A DNA stretch of 64,000 nucleotides, taken from assembly GCA_000442125.1 (NCBI GenBank), contig KE546969.1, forward strand, positions 682,001-746,000, written 5' to 3'. The translations under genes were made by a program, and so were the position numbers. Shown here in pieces: positions 13,462-27,302 of the stretch; position 1 is the first letter of the stretch, and every line of letters begins with the position of its first letter. The stretch comes from Opeltia flavorubescens (taxonomy: Eukaryota > Ascomycota > Lecanoromycetes > Teloschistales > Teloschistaceae). The notes beneath the pieces were generated by a model that saw nothing but the letters and a program-made list of their open reading frames with translations, did not search any database and was not told the DNA's origin.

Positions 13462-16400
13462 ATTAATTTACCCGTAGAACCTTAAATAAATTATTATTTA
13501 TAAAATCGTTCTATTATTAATAATTATTCTAACGTCTATTATTATTATAATCTAGTATAAATAGAATATATTACTTTTTATTAAAGGTAATATTCTTTAT
13601 TAATATATAATTAATAGTATTAATATAAATCCGTTAAAATAACTATTAAAAAATTATATATAAAAGAAATAGTATATTAAATAGTTATAATATAGATAAA
13701 ATAACTAAAATAATACAATTAGATAATATATTAAAATATAATATATTTAATAATATTTAAATAAAATCTTTAATTAAATTAAAAAAAACGGCGTTTTATA
13801 AAATCGTTTATTATTAAAAATCGATCGATTTTATTATTTTTAAAGTTTTATTTACGCGATTAATATAAAAGTTAATAGTAAATTATATAAATAAAAGTAA
13901 ATAGATTTAATTTATAGCGTTAGCAATATTATTCAAAGCCACTAAAATATATATATAAATTTTTTTTTATAATAAATATATTATTTTTATATATTATTAA
14001 AGTTAAAATATTAAAATTCTTTTTTTAAATATTTAACTAATAGCAATTTATAAAAAATAGATAATTATTTTAAAAAAATTATTAAATTTATTCTTGAAAT
14101 TATAATAAATTTTAATATATTAATTAAATAAAGAAACTTTAATTTTAATAAAATATCGAATAAATAATACTAGATAAGTTTTTAATTTAAATAAAAAGGA
14201 AAGTTTAAATCGTATATTTTTTATAATTAAAGAAATTAAATTGTTTTTTTTTACTTTTATATTTTATTATTAAAAAAAATTAAGAAGTAAAATATTTAAA
14301 GCTTTTAAATTTATAATAAACTAAATTTTTTTTAGATCTCGCTAGTTTCTTTTTATAAAAGGAAACTATAATATTTATAGAATTTATTTAAATTTTAAAG
14401 GCTTTTAAATTATTTAATAATAGTTATTTATAGAATTAAAAACTAAATAGTAAAAATATTAAAATAATATTTAAAACTAATAAATTCGAGATTTTTAATT
14501 TTTTTTACTTATTATTATTTTTATTATATAAACTATTTTTTAAAAGTTTTATATTTTTTTATATAATATACTTTCTAATAATCTTTTTTATTTTTTTATT
14601 AATATTTTTAATTATTCTATTATTATTATTCGCGTATAGTAAAAGAATTTCTTTATCTTTTATATTTATAGCGGTCCTAAACTTTTTTATAAATTTATTC
14701 TACTTCTTTCTTAGGTTTTAGATACTAGTTAATTTTAATTTATAAAAATCCGTTTTAACGATTATATAAATAACGCGCTATATAATAAATTAGATTATTA
14801 GTATTATATATTTTTAACGAACTTTCCGCTATTTTAAATATTTTATATTATTTATAATTAATAGCTGTATTTATTATAGTATTAGATTATATTATTAATA
14901 AAATTAGTATTATTATAATAAATCTATTTTTAATTAATAATACTATTTTTTCTATTTAAACTATTTTTTTTAAATTTTATAATTAATATTATTCTATTTT
15001 CTAGTATAATATTTAAAAGTAATTAATAAAAATATAGATTATATTACTTTAATATATTATTATATAAATTATTTATAGTCTAAAAATTATTTTTTTAAAT
15101 CCGGCGATTCTATTTAAATACTTTTTTCTTCTCTTTATTAGCTATTAAATAGATAGTAATTTTATTAAACTTTTATATTATTTTAAATCTGGTTTATAAA
15201 TTTATATTCGCTTATATATATAACTTCTTTTTTTCTAATATTATATTATCGAATCGCTATATACTATATATTAATAATAGATTAATAAAACGAGATATAA
15301 TAATATATAATAGAATATAATTAAATATAGCAGAATGGAATTTTATATATAATAATAGAATATAATTTAATATTAAAATAAAAATATTAAATATAATTTA
15401 AAATTATCTATTAAAATTTAAAGTTTAATTATAAAATTCTATTTTCTTTAATTAATTAATTTTTATACTTTTTTTATTTTATATATTATAAAATTATATT
15501 ATTTAATAGTTTTAATATACTTTTATTTAATTAGAGTATTTATATACTTTATATTTATTATATATATCTTTATTAATTACTTCTTTACTTTATTTATTAA
15601 TTATATTACCGTATATTTTTATTAATAACGATAGAAAACTCGTTTATAAAGCTATTAAATATTAAAATATATAGGAAATATACTAGTAATTTATTTTAGT
15701 AATATATTTAAATTATTATTATCTATTAACTTTAAATAAATTTGAATAATAAAATATATATAATTAAGAGTAGTAATTTATTAATTTATTTAAATTTATA
15801 AAAAAGTAATTATCTATTAAATAATAAAAAATTATCCCTTTTATATTCGCGCGAGAGTAGTTATATTTTTAAAAATATCCCGAGCTATATATTATAATAT
15901 AATAGTTAGGTTTTAAACCGTAAAAATTTATTAAATATTAGCTAATTTAATAATAGAAATACTTTTAGTTAGTAAAATTAATATATTAAAAAAAAATTGT
16001 TTTAAATTATTTTAAACTATAAATATTAAAAATAAAGTAAATATATAAAATAAAGGGTGTAATAAAAGGGTAGTTATTTATAATATAGAAATCGGTTCTA
16101 AAAAAGGAATTTATTATAGTAAAAGAGTTAATTAAAAAAAAATTAATATAAAATATAAAATATAAAATAGTAATACTTTATTTATATAGCGAAGTATACT
16201 AATATTTATAATAGTATTATTTTAAACCGGGTACCGTCGTTTTATAAAAAATTCGTTAATATTAAAAAACTATTAAACTATTATTCTCGAGAGTACTATT
16301 TAGCCGTTTAATATAGGAATTATTTTTTAATATATAGAATAATAAAATTAATAATTACAAAAATTCTATAGTTAATCGTATTTAATTAAATATATTAGAT

Positions 16401-17099
16401 ATATAATTCAAAGTTATAAAAAATTATATAATAGTATTTTTCGAAAATAAATATATTGTTTTTATATATTACTAGTACTATAGTTTTTATATATTTAAAT
16501 CAATGTATTATAAAATAAACGAAATATATATATATTTAAAATAAAAATATATAATTTATTGAAATATTTATAAATTAGCTCGGTATTATTATTTATTAGG
16601 CGTAGTATATATTTAAATCGAAAAGAAAGTTTAAATAGTTAAAGTTTATTATTATTAAATAATATTATAAATTTAATATAACTATAAATAAAGGAAATAA
16701 ATATATTTCCTTTTAATATTACTAATAAAATTAATTTAAGGTTTAAACTATTTAATTTCTTTTATTAAAGTTTTATCTATTAGTAAATATAATTAAATTA
16801 AAACTAGAAATAATATAATTTAAAAAAATATTAAAATAAAAAATTTATTTAAATTTTAAAGCTTAAATTTTTACTAGTATAATCTATAAAAAAGTCGGGT
16901 TAAATTAAATTATCGGATCAGGTTATTAATTTAAGTTTTATAATTTAACTCGATCTTCGATTTAAAAATTAGAATTTAGAATCGATCCGATTTATTAATA
17001 ATTTAATCCGGATTTAACCCGATTCGCTAATAACTCGATTCGAAACTAACTATTAAATTAAAAACCCGGGTTCGATTTAATTTAATCCGACCCGATTTA
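13462..17099. other. RIP-degraded sequence, unassigned
   Basis: About 3.6 kb between element A and a shared repeat near 17.1 kb. It is AT-rich and without reading frames. A few patches (around 13,920-14,060 and 16,430-16,570) keep CA or TG dinucleotides and so look less mutated. The segment 16,880-17,100 is rich in (T/A)CCGA and TCGGGTT-like words that recur loosely at 30,670-31,140, perhaps a decayed satellite-like family. Confidence 0.4.
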
Positions 17100-17400
17100 A
17101 TTAATCTAGATATTATTTATTAAAATAAAATATAAAAAAGAAATTAATTATAAAATAAATAATTGTAAAGTTTATATCGATTAATTTCTTAATAATATTA
17201 TATATTAAATTATTTTTTTTATTTACAAAAGCGGATATAGAAAAATAAAATTAATTTAAAGATAAAATTAATTTAAAGATAAAATTAATTTAAAGATAAA
17301 ATTAATTTAAAAATAAAATTAATTTAAAAATAAAATTAATTTGAAAATAAAATCTTTTATAATATAGTATTAAAGCTCGATATTATTATTAAAAAAAATT
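17100..17400 (+). repeat. Dispersed AT-rich repeat E, copy 1
   Basis: This stretch aligns in the same orientation with about 40,090-40,310. Shared words include a segment around TTACAAAAGCGGA / TATACAAACGGA, an AAAATAAAATTAATTTAAA core and ATCTTTTATAATATA followed by TATTAAAGCTC. The two copies differ mainly in the number of 18-bp units they contain. Element type is not recognised. Confidence 0.6.
17241..17352 (+). repeat. 18-bp minisatellite, six units
   Basis: Six head-to-tail copies of an 18-bp unit, consensus AAAGATAAAATTAATTTA, with G/A variation at one position and a last unit carrying TTTGAAAAT. It lies inside dispersed repeat E, whose other copy at about 40.2 kb has only one to two units, so it is a local expansion. 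Confidence 0.85.
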
Positions 17401-17433
17401 TATATATTAATAATATATATATATTTAAATATC

Positions 17434-17605
17434 TTAAAAATTACTATAATAAAATATTATAAATAAACAAAAATAAATAATTTCAACTAAATTATTATAT
17501 TAATAAAAAAAAATCTATATTAAAAATTACTACAATAAAATACAATAAATAAATAAAAGTAAATAAATTTAACTTAATTATAATAATAATAAAAATAAAT
17601 ATATA
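17434..17605 (+). repeat. Tandem duplication, 86-bp period
   Basis: Two imperfect copies, starting at 17,434 and 17,520, each opening with TTAAAAATTACTA and continuing through an AAATAAATAA-rich stretch. Unlike its surroundings it keeps several CA dinucleotides, so RIP has been weaker here or the duplication is younger than the main RIP phase. Confidence 0.6.
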
Positions 17606-18699
17606 ATAAAAATTTATAAAATAATCGAATTTCAAATTTTATTTTAATATATTTATACTAATATAATAAAATTATAGATATATATATATATAATCTATTA
17701 TAATTTTATTTTATTTCTTTATTATTCCTTATATTTATAATTTATTCTAATTTTATTAATTTTTCTATCAACTAAAGTCTATAAATAAATTTTAAAACTT
17801 TTTATAAATATTTTAAATCTTTAATATTTATATATAAATAATAATTATTTTTAATATATTTTAAACTTTTAAAATATATATAATATCAATTATCTACTTT
17901 AGTTTCTTTTGAAATTTATATATAATATTAATTTAATAGATAACCCTATTATTAAAGAATCGTTTATAGCGATCTATTATAGTATATTTATTAATTATTT
18001 TTAATTATATCGAATAAATATAAAATAAAAACGATTCTATAAATAATTTTTTTTTTTACTAATTAATATTCTAGATTAATCTAATCTTTTAATATTTAAA
18101 ACGATTATATATTTTTTTAATTTAATATAATTTTTTTCGCTAAAATATTTTTTTTATAATAAATAATTATAAAAATTATAACTATTTGGTTTAAATAAAT
18201 ATAATAAATAATTTTTTAAATTTATTTTATATCTATAGATTTATTTTAAAATTTTATAAATATTATAATTTATAATTATATAAAAATTGTACTAGTATTT
18301 ATTTTTTGGAATAAAATATAAAAAATACAGTAATTATTATTTTATACTTTTTTTTGATTTTTTTAAATTTTATTAAAAGTATTAATTTATTTATTTATTT
18401 TATAATAGTATTTAAAAAAGCTACTAGTATTTTATATTTTTTTTTTCTAATTTATATATATAATTAAAAATACTATTTTATTTTAAAAAAATATAAAAAA
18501 TAGTATAAAAAAAATCTAAAAAAGATAAACTATAAAAAAAATAAATATATTAATATTATTATCGTTATAATAAAAAACTAGTTTGAATTAAAAAAAATAT
18601 TATTATTTTTTAAAATATATCTTTTTAATAATATTTATTAGATAAATAAATTTCCGTAAATAATTAAAAAAACTATATAAAATTATCTACTCTTTATAT
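17606..18699. other. AT-rich sequence, nothing recognised
   Basis: Degraded AT-rich sequence with long A and T runs. No gene, RNA or clear repeat boundary is visible. Confidence 0.4.
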
Positions 18700-18992
18700 A
18701 ATAGATTTAGCAAAAAAAGGGTCCAGCTTATATAAGAAATTGATTTCTACCCGCTTATCTATTAGTAATAAGCTGTATTCGATAAACGAGGAATACTAAA
18801 GTCCAGCCAGATTTTATAGTTAGTATAACTCCTTTAACTTTTTACACAGTAACGTGCAAAGTGGCTCAATTTGAAGCGCTTAACGAGTGTATTCTAACGA
18901 TACAAGAATTTTGAAATTTGAATAAAACTTAGTGGCGCTACTAGCTATAGAAGATTTGCGCTGGCGATTTCCATTATACGCTTACTAAAAGA
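18700..18992. other. Low-RIP island of unknown origin
   Basis: About 290 bp with clearly higher GC than anything within several kb and with ordinary numbers of CA and TG dinucleotides. The word AAGTCCAGCC and a similar GGGTCCAGCTT occur near its left side, and CAGTAACGTGCAAAGTGGCT (from 18,847) resembles the terminus of some hAT transposons, but I found no inverted partner. It runs directly into the tandem repeat at 18,993. It may be unique sequence, a young insertion, or a fragment too short to be seen by RIP. Confidence 0.5.
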
Positions 18993-19080
18993 GCTTATAG
19001 GGCTGAAATAGCTAGTAGGGCTGAAAAGCCTAATAGGGCTGAAAAATCTAATAGGGCTAAAAAGCCTAATAAAGCTGAAA
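18993..19080 (+). repeat. GGGCTGAAAA minisatellite, about five units
   Basis: About five copies of an 18-19-bp unit close to GCTGAAAAGCCTAATAGG, variable in the first copies. It sits at the right edge of the low-RIP island and keeps TG dinucleotides. The phrase TAGGGCTGAATAGCT in the LTR of element C (about 31,279) is similar, which may be chance. Confidence 0.75.
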
Positions 19081-19794
19081 AATAAAAAAATATATTTTTT
19101 AAAAAATAAAAAAATTTTAAAAAAACTTTTTAGAAAAAAATAATTAATTAATTTAGTTTTTTAATTATTAATTATTTTTTTTTATTATTTAGCAGGAACT
19201 ATTAAATAAAAAACAATTCTAATTTAATTTAAATACTAAATAAATTAATTATTTCGAATTTTATAATTTTTAAAATTTTTAAATTTTTTAATTTTTAATA
19301 GAATTATTATAAAAATAACTATAAATTTTTAAACAAATTTTTTTGAAAAAATTTCGGGCTCTTTTATATATAATAATAGTTTTTTTAAAAAAATAGTATA
19401 ATTATATATATAATTTTTAAAGAATTTAGTTTTTTAAATTTTTTTTTTAATATTAAAATCTAATATTTAAAATTTAATAATATAAAAGATTAAAGCTAAT
19501 AAATATATTAATCTAATAATTATATTAATAAAAGCAAAAACGAAATTTATAAAATAAAACCTAAAGTATTAATTTTTCTTTAGTTATTATTATATTTTTT
19601 ATTAATTAGCTGAATTTTAATTTAATTTTATTTATTATAAATTAAAAAAGTAGATTATTTTTATAAAATATTTATTTAAACAATTAATATAATTTTTTTA
19701 CAAATTGAATTTTTCAGCCTAAAAAATCGGTATATTTATTTAATATAAATCGATTATTTTATAAATTATAAAAATTATAAACAAATTTATATAT
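19081..19794. other. AT-rich spacer, nothing recognised
   Basis: About 700 bp of long A and T tracts between the minisatellite and the 5' LTR of element B. No feature is visible. Confidence 0.4.
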
Positions 19795-20091
19795 TATTAT
19801 TATTAAACTATAGCAGCAGTTAGTATTTGGACCCTAAGTGGAAATTATATAATAGAAACAATATATTAAATTACTAGTACAGCGAGCCTTTTAAAAAATT
19901 TAAATAGAGTTATTTAAATAATTACTATCTAGTATAAAATAAATAGATTTTTAGGTATATAATAATTTCTTTTATTTTTTATTAAAAAATAAAAATTAGT
20001 TTTTTTAATATATTTAAATATATATATTATAAATAGTTTTTTTATAATATTTTACGCTTTTAAATTAATGAATTAATATCTAGTATATTAT
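19795..20091 (+). repeat. 5' LTR of element B
   Basis: About 297 bp matching 28,691-28,987 in direct orientation. Shared landmarks include ATATTAAATTACTAGTA and ATTACTATCTAGTATAAAAT. The two LTRs differ largely by transitions. Confidence 0.8.
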
Positions 20092-23000
20092 AATTCTAAC
20101 TCCTCCTCTTTTATATATTTAAAAGCCTAGATTTCTAATAAAAATATTTATTAAAAAAGCTCGCGGTTATAATAAAAATAGGAATAATAATAATTATATA
20201 ATTATTAATTTTTAAAATCCGAATATTTAATTAAAAACGATATATATAGATTTAATAAACGGATTTTTTAATATAAATAATTTAATAATTCTTTAAAACG
20301 AGCGGATTATAAAACTATTTAATAATATTATAAAATTATAATAAAATAATAATATTCCCTTAATAAAGCCGACGCCGGATTCTAATATTTATTATTATAA
20401 AGGTAAAAAGCTAATATATAATATAATTCCGTCCCTTTTATTATTTAATTTAGATAATAGTAGCTATAATAATAATAATTTTTTAAATACTTTTTTAAAC
20501 GTATAAACGGAATAAAAAATTAAAAATTTAGAATATAAAATAAAAAGGGTTATTAAATATATTAATTTTGTTTAAAAAAGCTAAAATAGTTTATTAATAG
20601 ATTTAAATAATATTTTAAAAATTTTATATTTTTATTAATATATTTATTTCTATTATTCCGCCTATTAATATTAAACCTTCTATTATTATAAAGCTAAAAG
20701 GTATTAAGCTAGCTTCTTTACTAAATTATCCGCCGAAGGATAACTTTATTAATTATTAGATATAGATATTATAAATAAATATAACGTTTAAATTATAATT
20801 AAATTTATTTTTAATAAATAAAATAAAGATCTAGTTTACTATATTATTATTAATAGATAACCTTTTAATATAATAGATTTAGTATATAAAAACGAATAGA
20901 ATTAATATAAACTAGCCTAAATTTTATAAATAGCTATTTAATTTATTATTAAATAAAAAAAGCCGGTTTTTAAACTTATTGTTAAAATAATATATATTAG
21001 GATAGAATATTATAAACATTTAGAAACTTTATAATTAAATAAAAATATTTAAAAGTTAATTACCGGAATTATTATAGAAATAATATATAATAAATTTTAT
21101 TATAAAACTTAAACGCGATATTTGAATATTAATATATTAATTAAAATATATATTTAAAAATAAAATAAAAAATAAATAAATAGTTTTAATAATTTATATA
21201 AAAAATATTATAAAAGATACTAATATAAATATCTTCTATAAAAAAACTTTTTTATCGAATTTAAATAACTAGGGTAGTTAGATTTTAAAAAAAATTAATA
21301 ATAGTTATATAGGGGATAAATAAAAATATAATAGTTATAAACTTTATAATAGGTTTTTTATAAAATTAAAAAATAGTAGAAATATTAAATTAAAGGATTT
21401 AAATTAAATAAAGTATTTTAATTATTATAAAAAAAGTTATTATTCTATTAATTACTTTTATATAAAAAAATTTATAAAGAAAATATCTATTATAAGTACT
21501 AAATTTAATATTAATAAAAATTCTAATATAATTTTAAAAAATAATTAAATTTAAATAAAACTTTAAAATTTAAACGTAGTTTAATTAAAAAAATAAAAGA
21601 AACTAAAATAGTATTCCGATTTTATATAAATAATTAGATTAAAAGAATTTCTATACTATTAAATATAGGGTTAAATATTAATTATATCTTATAAACTAAA
21701 ATAGTAAAATACGGTTTTATTTGAATAAATACTAATTATTTTATATTAAACTAGTTCTAAAATTAGTAGTATTACTATTATATAATCTATAATTTTAAAT
21801 AGATTTATATTAATAGCTAGAGTATAGAATAAATAATTTCTATTATATTTTTCTACGCTATCGATTTAGATAAATATAATATAATTTTAAATATTTAATA
21901 AATCTATAAAATTAGCCTGTTTAATAATATATAGATTATATAATAGTATTTTTCTATTAAAATTAATTAAATATAAATAAACCGGCTATTAATTTTTAAA
22001 CGATTCTTTAAAATATATTTTATTATATACGCTTTAATAATATCGATAATAAAAGATTTAATCGATATTAATAATATAGAAATTTTATACTAAATTAAAA
22101 GCTTTAAGTATATATTTTTTATAATAGAATCGAGTAAATTATTTTAATTAAAATTTAGTAATTATACTATTAATCTAATAAAAAGTAAAAAATTTTTATA
22201 TAAATTATTATATAACCTATTAAATTATAAATTAAATGAATTATATTAATATTTTAAAAAAATCTTTAAAAAAGGCTGGATTTAATATTTGATTCTATTT
22301 ATAAAAACTTTTATTCTATTTATACTAAAAAAAATAATAGATTATATTTATATATAAATTATTATAATTTAAATACGATAATAATTAAAAAATAATATTT
22401 ATTTTTATTAATTATTAAAACTTTAAACCGTTTATATTATATAAAAAGGTTTATAAAAATAAATATATATAATATTTATTACTAGTTTAATTTTAAATAA
22501 AAAGATAAATAGAAAATAATATTTTATATTAGATATAAATATTTTCAATATTTTATTATATTTTTTAATTTAATAAATACTTTTATAATCTTTTAAATAT
22601 ATATTAATAAAATATTAATAAAAATAGTTAATANTTTTTATATAATATATTTAGATAATATTCTAGTATATTTAAATTGTAAAAGAAAATATTAAAAATA
22701 TATTAATATAATTTTATACTAGTTCTACAAATATTAGTTATTCTTAAATTTAAAAAAATATATATTTAATATAAAATAGCTAGAATTTCTAGAATATATT
22801 ATATTATTTAAAAAAGTAGAAAGAAATTTAAAAAAAATAAATATAATTTAAAATTAGCTTATTTTAAAATTATATAAAGATATTTAAGTATTTTTATATT
22901 TAATAATTTTTTATCGGCGATTTATTAAATATTATTTAAAAGTTATAGCGATTATAATTAGTCTACTAATTAGTATTAAGAATAGAGAAAAATTAAAACT

Positions 23001-26000
23001 ATTAAAATAAAATAATACTATTTAAAAAGCTTTTAAAAAATTAAAAAAAGTTTTTACTATAATACTATTATTAAAGTATTTAGATTTAATATATAAAATT
23101 TAGATTAAAATAAATATTTTAGATTTTAATATCTTAAATATAATAATTTAAATAGATAATATTAGGGTTTATTATCTAATAGCTTTATAATTAAAAGAAA
23201 TAATAAAAATTAAATAAAACTATAGAATTTATAATTAAAAGCTACTCGCTATTAATAAAGATTTTAAATAATAGTAGTACTATTTTAAAAAAATTTAATA
23301 TATTATTTAAATAAAATTAGATTATAATAATTTAAAAAGATTTATATATATAAAATAGTTTAATAATAAATAACGGTATTAGATTTTAAAAGTAGTAGTT
23401 ATTGATTTTAAAATCTTTTATTAAATTAAAAAATTAAATTTAGTAGATTTTTTATTAAAAAAACTGAATTATTAAAGAATTAACTTTAAAACTTTAATAA
23501 TAATATTTATATTATAGTAAAAGATTTTTTTTTTAGAATATATTATTTATATTAGCGGCGGTAAAAAAAAAATAATATATTTATATAAAAGATATAAAAG
23601 AAAATTTAAAAAATTTTTATTAAAGATTAATACTTTTAAAAAATTTAATAGTAGTTTATCGATTTAAAAGTTTTATAGTATATAGACGCTAATAATATTT
23701 TATAAACGCTTTATTAAAGGCTATTTAAAGAGAGATCTATTTTTTAATAAAGAAAATATAATAAATTCTATTATTAAAATTACTGGTTATAAATAGTATA
23801 TCCTATATTAAATAATCGAGGATATTATTTCAAATGAAATAATTTATAATAATAATTTAATAAATATAAAAGAAATAAATCTATTATTACTAAAAAGCGT
23901 AATATTAAAAGCGTTTATAAAAAAAATTCTAAATATATAAAAGCTGGATTATAGAGTTTAGAAGTAAAAGATAAATTGCTAATTTATAGATTTTTATATA
24001 TTTTAATAGATTTTATTATTTATATAAAGCTAATAATAAAATATTATAAAAACTTTTTAATTATTTATTTTAGAGTAAAATAAATAATAGAACTACTTTA
24101 CTATTAATATTAATAGCCTATTTTGAATAAAAAAATTAAAAAATATATATAAATATACAATATTTATTAATATATAAAAGTATATCGAGATAAATTATAT
24201 AATAAGCTATAATTTATTTTTATTATTAATAATTTATATTAAAAAATTGCTTTAAATTTTATAATAGGATTACTACCGTTAAAATACTATATAAATATAG
24301 CTACTATTATACTAATTATAGTAGATTAATATTTAAAATTAGCTATATATATTTTATATACTAAAACTATTAATATAGTAAAGTTTATAGATTAATTTTT
24401 TAAAATAATAATTTATAAAACGATTATACTAAAAAATATTATTAGTAATAAAAGTTTATTATTTATAAATCAATTCTAGTCTAAAATCTACTACCGCTTA
24501 AAAATAAAAAGGAAGCTAAATACTATTTTCTATTTATAAATAAATAGATAAATAAAATACTAAAAGTAATCGCCAAACTACTACCTTTAAATCTATTTAA
24601 ATAAAAAATAATTAAATTAAATAAAATTTTTTTCTATTATAGAACTTATATTTAATAATTATATTTATTCTACTATAAGTAAATTACTATTTTATTTAAT
24701 AAATAGAGTATATTTAAACCTAGAATTTAATATTATAAATAATATTTTTAAAAAAAAGGTCTATAAAATTAGTATATTAATAATAGAAAAATATATAAAA
24801 AAATTAATAGTATTATATAAAAAGCTAAACTAGAAATAGTAAAAGGTATAGAAAAAATAAACGAAATACTATAATTATTTTTATATAAATATAGAATTTA
24901 ATTTAAACGATATAATATTTTTATTATTAAAAAATTTAAAGCTAAAAAAATTATTTAAAAAGCTTATTTATTATTATATTAGATTATATTATATTAAAAA
25001 ATATATTAGTTTTTAAATATATAAATTATTATTACCGATTTATTTATATATTTATAATATCTTTTATATTTTTTTATTAGAAAAGTATTAGTAGAAAAAA
25101 AAATAAAAGGTTTTTTAATATCTATTTCTAGAATTTATAGATAATAAGCTAGAATAAAAAATAAAAGTAATTCTAGATAAATATATTAAAAAATCTAAAA
25201 ATAAAACGGAATAGTATTTAATTAATTAAATAGGTTAATTAAAAAAATATAATTTATAATAACTAAAATTAGACCTAATAAATATCAAAAATCTAGTAAA
25301 AAAATTTAATTAAAGTTATAAGGAATTAATAAAAAAATATAGAAGAAAAAACTAAATATTTTAGTTATACTAGCCGCTATTTTTTTTAAAGCTTTTAGCG
25401 GGCTTTTTATAGACTTGAATAGAATTCTATTTAGATAAAAATAAATATAGAGAATAATAATATAAATAACTAAATTTATATTAAATTTCTAGAAGTTAAT
25501 TAGTTTATCTAATAAAAAATTATTATATATAAATTAAAAATAGATTTAAAATAGTAAATAGAATTTATTTTAATTAAAATTAGAATTTATTTGATAAAAT
25601 AAACGTTTACTAATAATTATATTCTATTTAATTTTTTTACACTATATTTTTCTATTTTACAATTTATTATACTTTATTATTTTATAACTCGCTACGCTCT
25701 TTTATTCTATAATTTACCGCGCTCTTTTATATTAATAAACTCCCGATTTACTTTTTTTATATTAGCTCTATTAAATAATAAATTCAATTAACGATTTTAT
25801 TGGTAGCTATACAATAATAAAAAATAGTATTATTTTTTAAAGTTTTAGGTATTTTTAGAATTTTTAAAATTTAGAAGCTTTAAAACCCCTTTTATAATAT
25901 TAGATAAATTTATTTTTTTCATAAAATAGATAGTTTAAAGGATAAATGTTTTATATTAAAGGTTCTTTTTTTCTCTATTATATATATCCTTTTCTATATT

Positions 26001-26129
26001 TCTTTATTAGTATTTCTATTAATAGTTTACTACTAACTTAATATAAAAAAGAATTAATAGTTATAAAAATATTATTAGCGTTAGAAGTTTAAAAAAACTT
26101 ATAATTAAAATAGTATTATTTGATTAAAA

Positions 26130-26295
26130 AAGTATTATTTAATTCGTTCCTTTTTTTTTAAAGATATTATTTAATTTATTTTTTTTTTTTAAAAATATCG
26201 TTTAATTTATTTCTTTTTTTTAAAAAGTATTATTTAATTTATTTCTTTTTTTTAAAGGTATTATTTAATTTATTCTTTTTTTTTTTAAAATACTA
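26130..26295 (+). repeat. 31-32-bp minisatellite inside element B
   Basis: Five units starting near 26,132, 26,164, 26,195, 26,227 and 26,258, each of the form GTATTATTTAATTTATTTC followed by a T run and AAA. It lies in the domain-free 3' extension of element B. Confidence 0.8.
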
Positions 26296-27258
26296 TAGCC
26301 GAAGTTTTTAAAACGCTATAGCTAAAGCTATTTTCTATTAATATATTAATTTTAATATATTCTAAACTAATTTAAAGGTAATAAAATAGAATATAAATTT
26401 ATAATTTATAATATTAAAGTAAATTATAGCTTTATATTTTTTTTTTTAATTATATTTTTAAGTTAGCTATTTTTTACTATATTTTTTCCGCTCGCCGGTA
26501 TAATTATTATTTTTATTTTTTTATTTAATCTAAAATTGTTTTTAACTCTAATAGATTGTTTATTAAAGTAGATATTAAAATATAATTTATAATAATTAAC
26601 GCTTTAATATTTAACTTTAGAGCGTTTAATAAAACCGAATCTTATAACCGCTAAAAAAAATTAATAGAGAATAGTAAAATTCGATATAATAAATATAAAT
26701 ATATTAAATTTAATAGTCTAGCCGGCCCGTTTATAAAAATAGATTATTTTTAATTAGTCTAGTTACTATTCAAAATCCTTTTTAGATTATTATTAGAAAC
26801 GAATTATTATTTTAAATTTAAATAAAGTTTTTATCGGAATTAAATAGTATAATAGGCTATTATTTTATATTATTTAACTACCGACTGGTTTAGAGTAAAA
26901 TAATCAAAGAAATTAGCTTTTAAAAATATATAAGATAATATTAAAAACTTTAGTATAAAATTAATAATAGATTTAATAAAAAAAGTTTACTAGTATTAAA
27001 TCCGGGTAAACTATTATTAAATATTGTATAAAAGGTAATAAAAACTATATTAAGTTTTATTAACTAAATTTCTAATTATTAAATACCGCTTTTATTATAA
27101 AAAGTATTCCTTTTAAAAGTAATTAACTAAATTTTAATAGTAAAATTTTATTCTACTAATTATAAATCGATAATAAATAAATTAAAGGTATAAAATTTAA
27201 TAATAATTTACTGGAATATAATAAAAGTTTATTTTTATTACTACTAAATATTATAAAT

Positions 27259-27262
<4 letters not shown>

Positions 27263-27293
<31 letters not shown>
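27263..27293. repeat. 31-base poly(T) tract
   Basis: An uninterrupted run of 31 T on the + strand, the longest homopolymer in the window. On the - strand it is a poly(A) run, which would fit the tail of a retroposed sequence extending to the right, but no LINE or SINE body is recognisable. Length may be inexact because of sequencing. Confidence 0.85.

Positions 27294-27302
<9 letters not shown>

Noticed and set aside
18847-18866. hAT-like transposon terminus
   Set aside because: Only one end could be seen. No inverted partner or 8-bp target duplication was found in the following kilobase, so no element is called.
18993-19080. CRISPR-like array
   Set aside because: The GGGCTGAAAA repeats are contiguous with no spacers, in a eukaryotic genome. 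It is a minisatellite.
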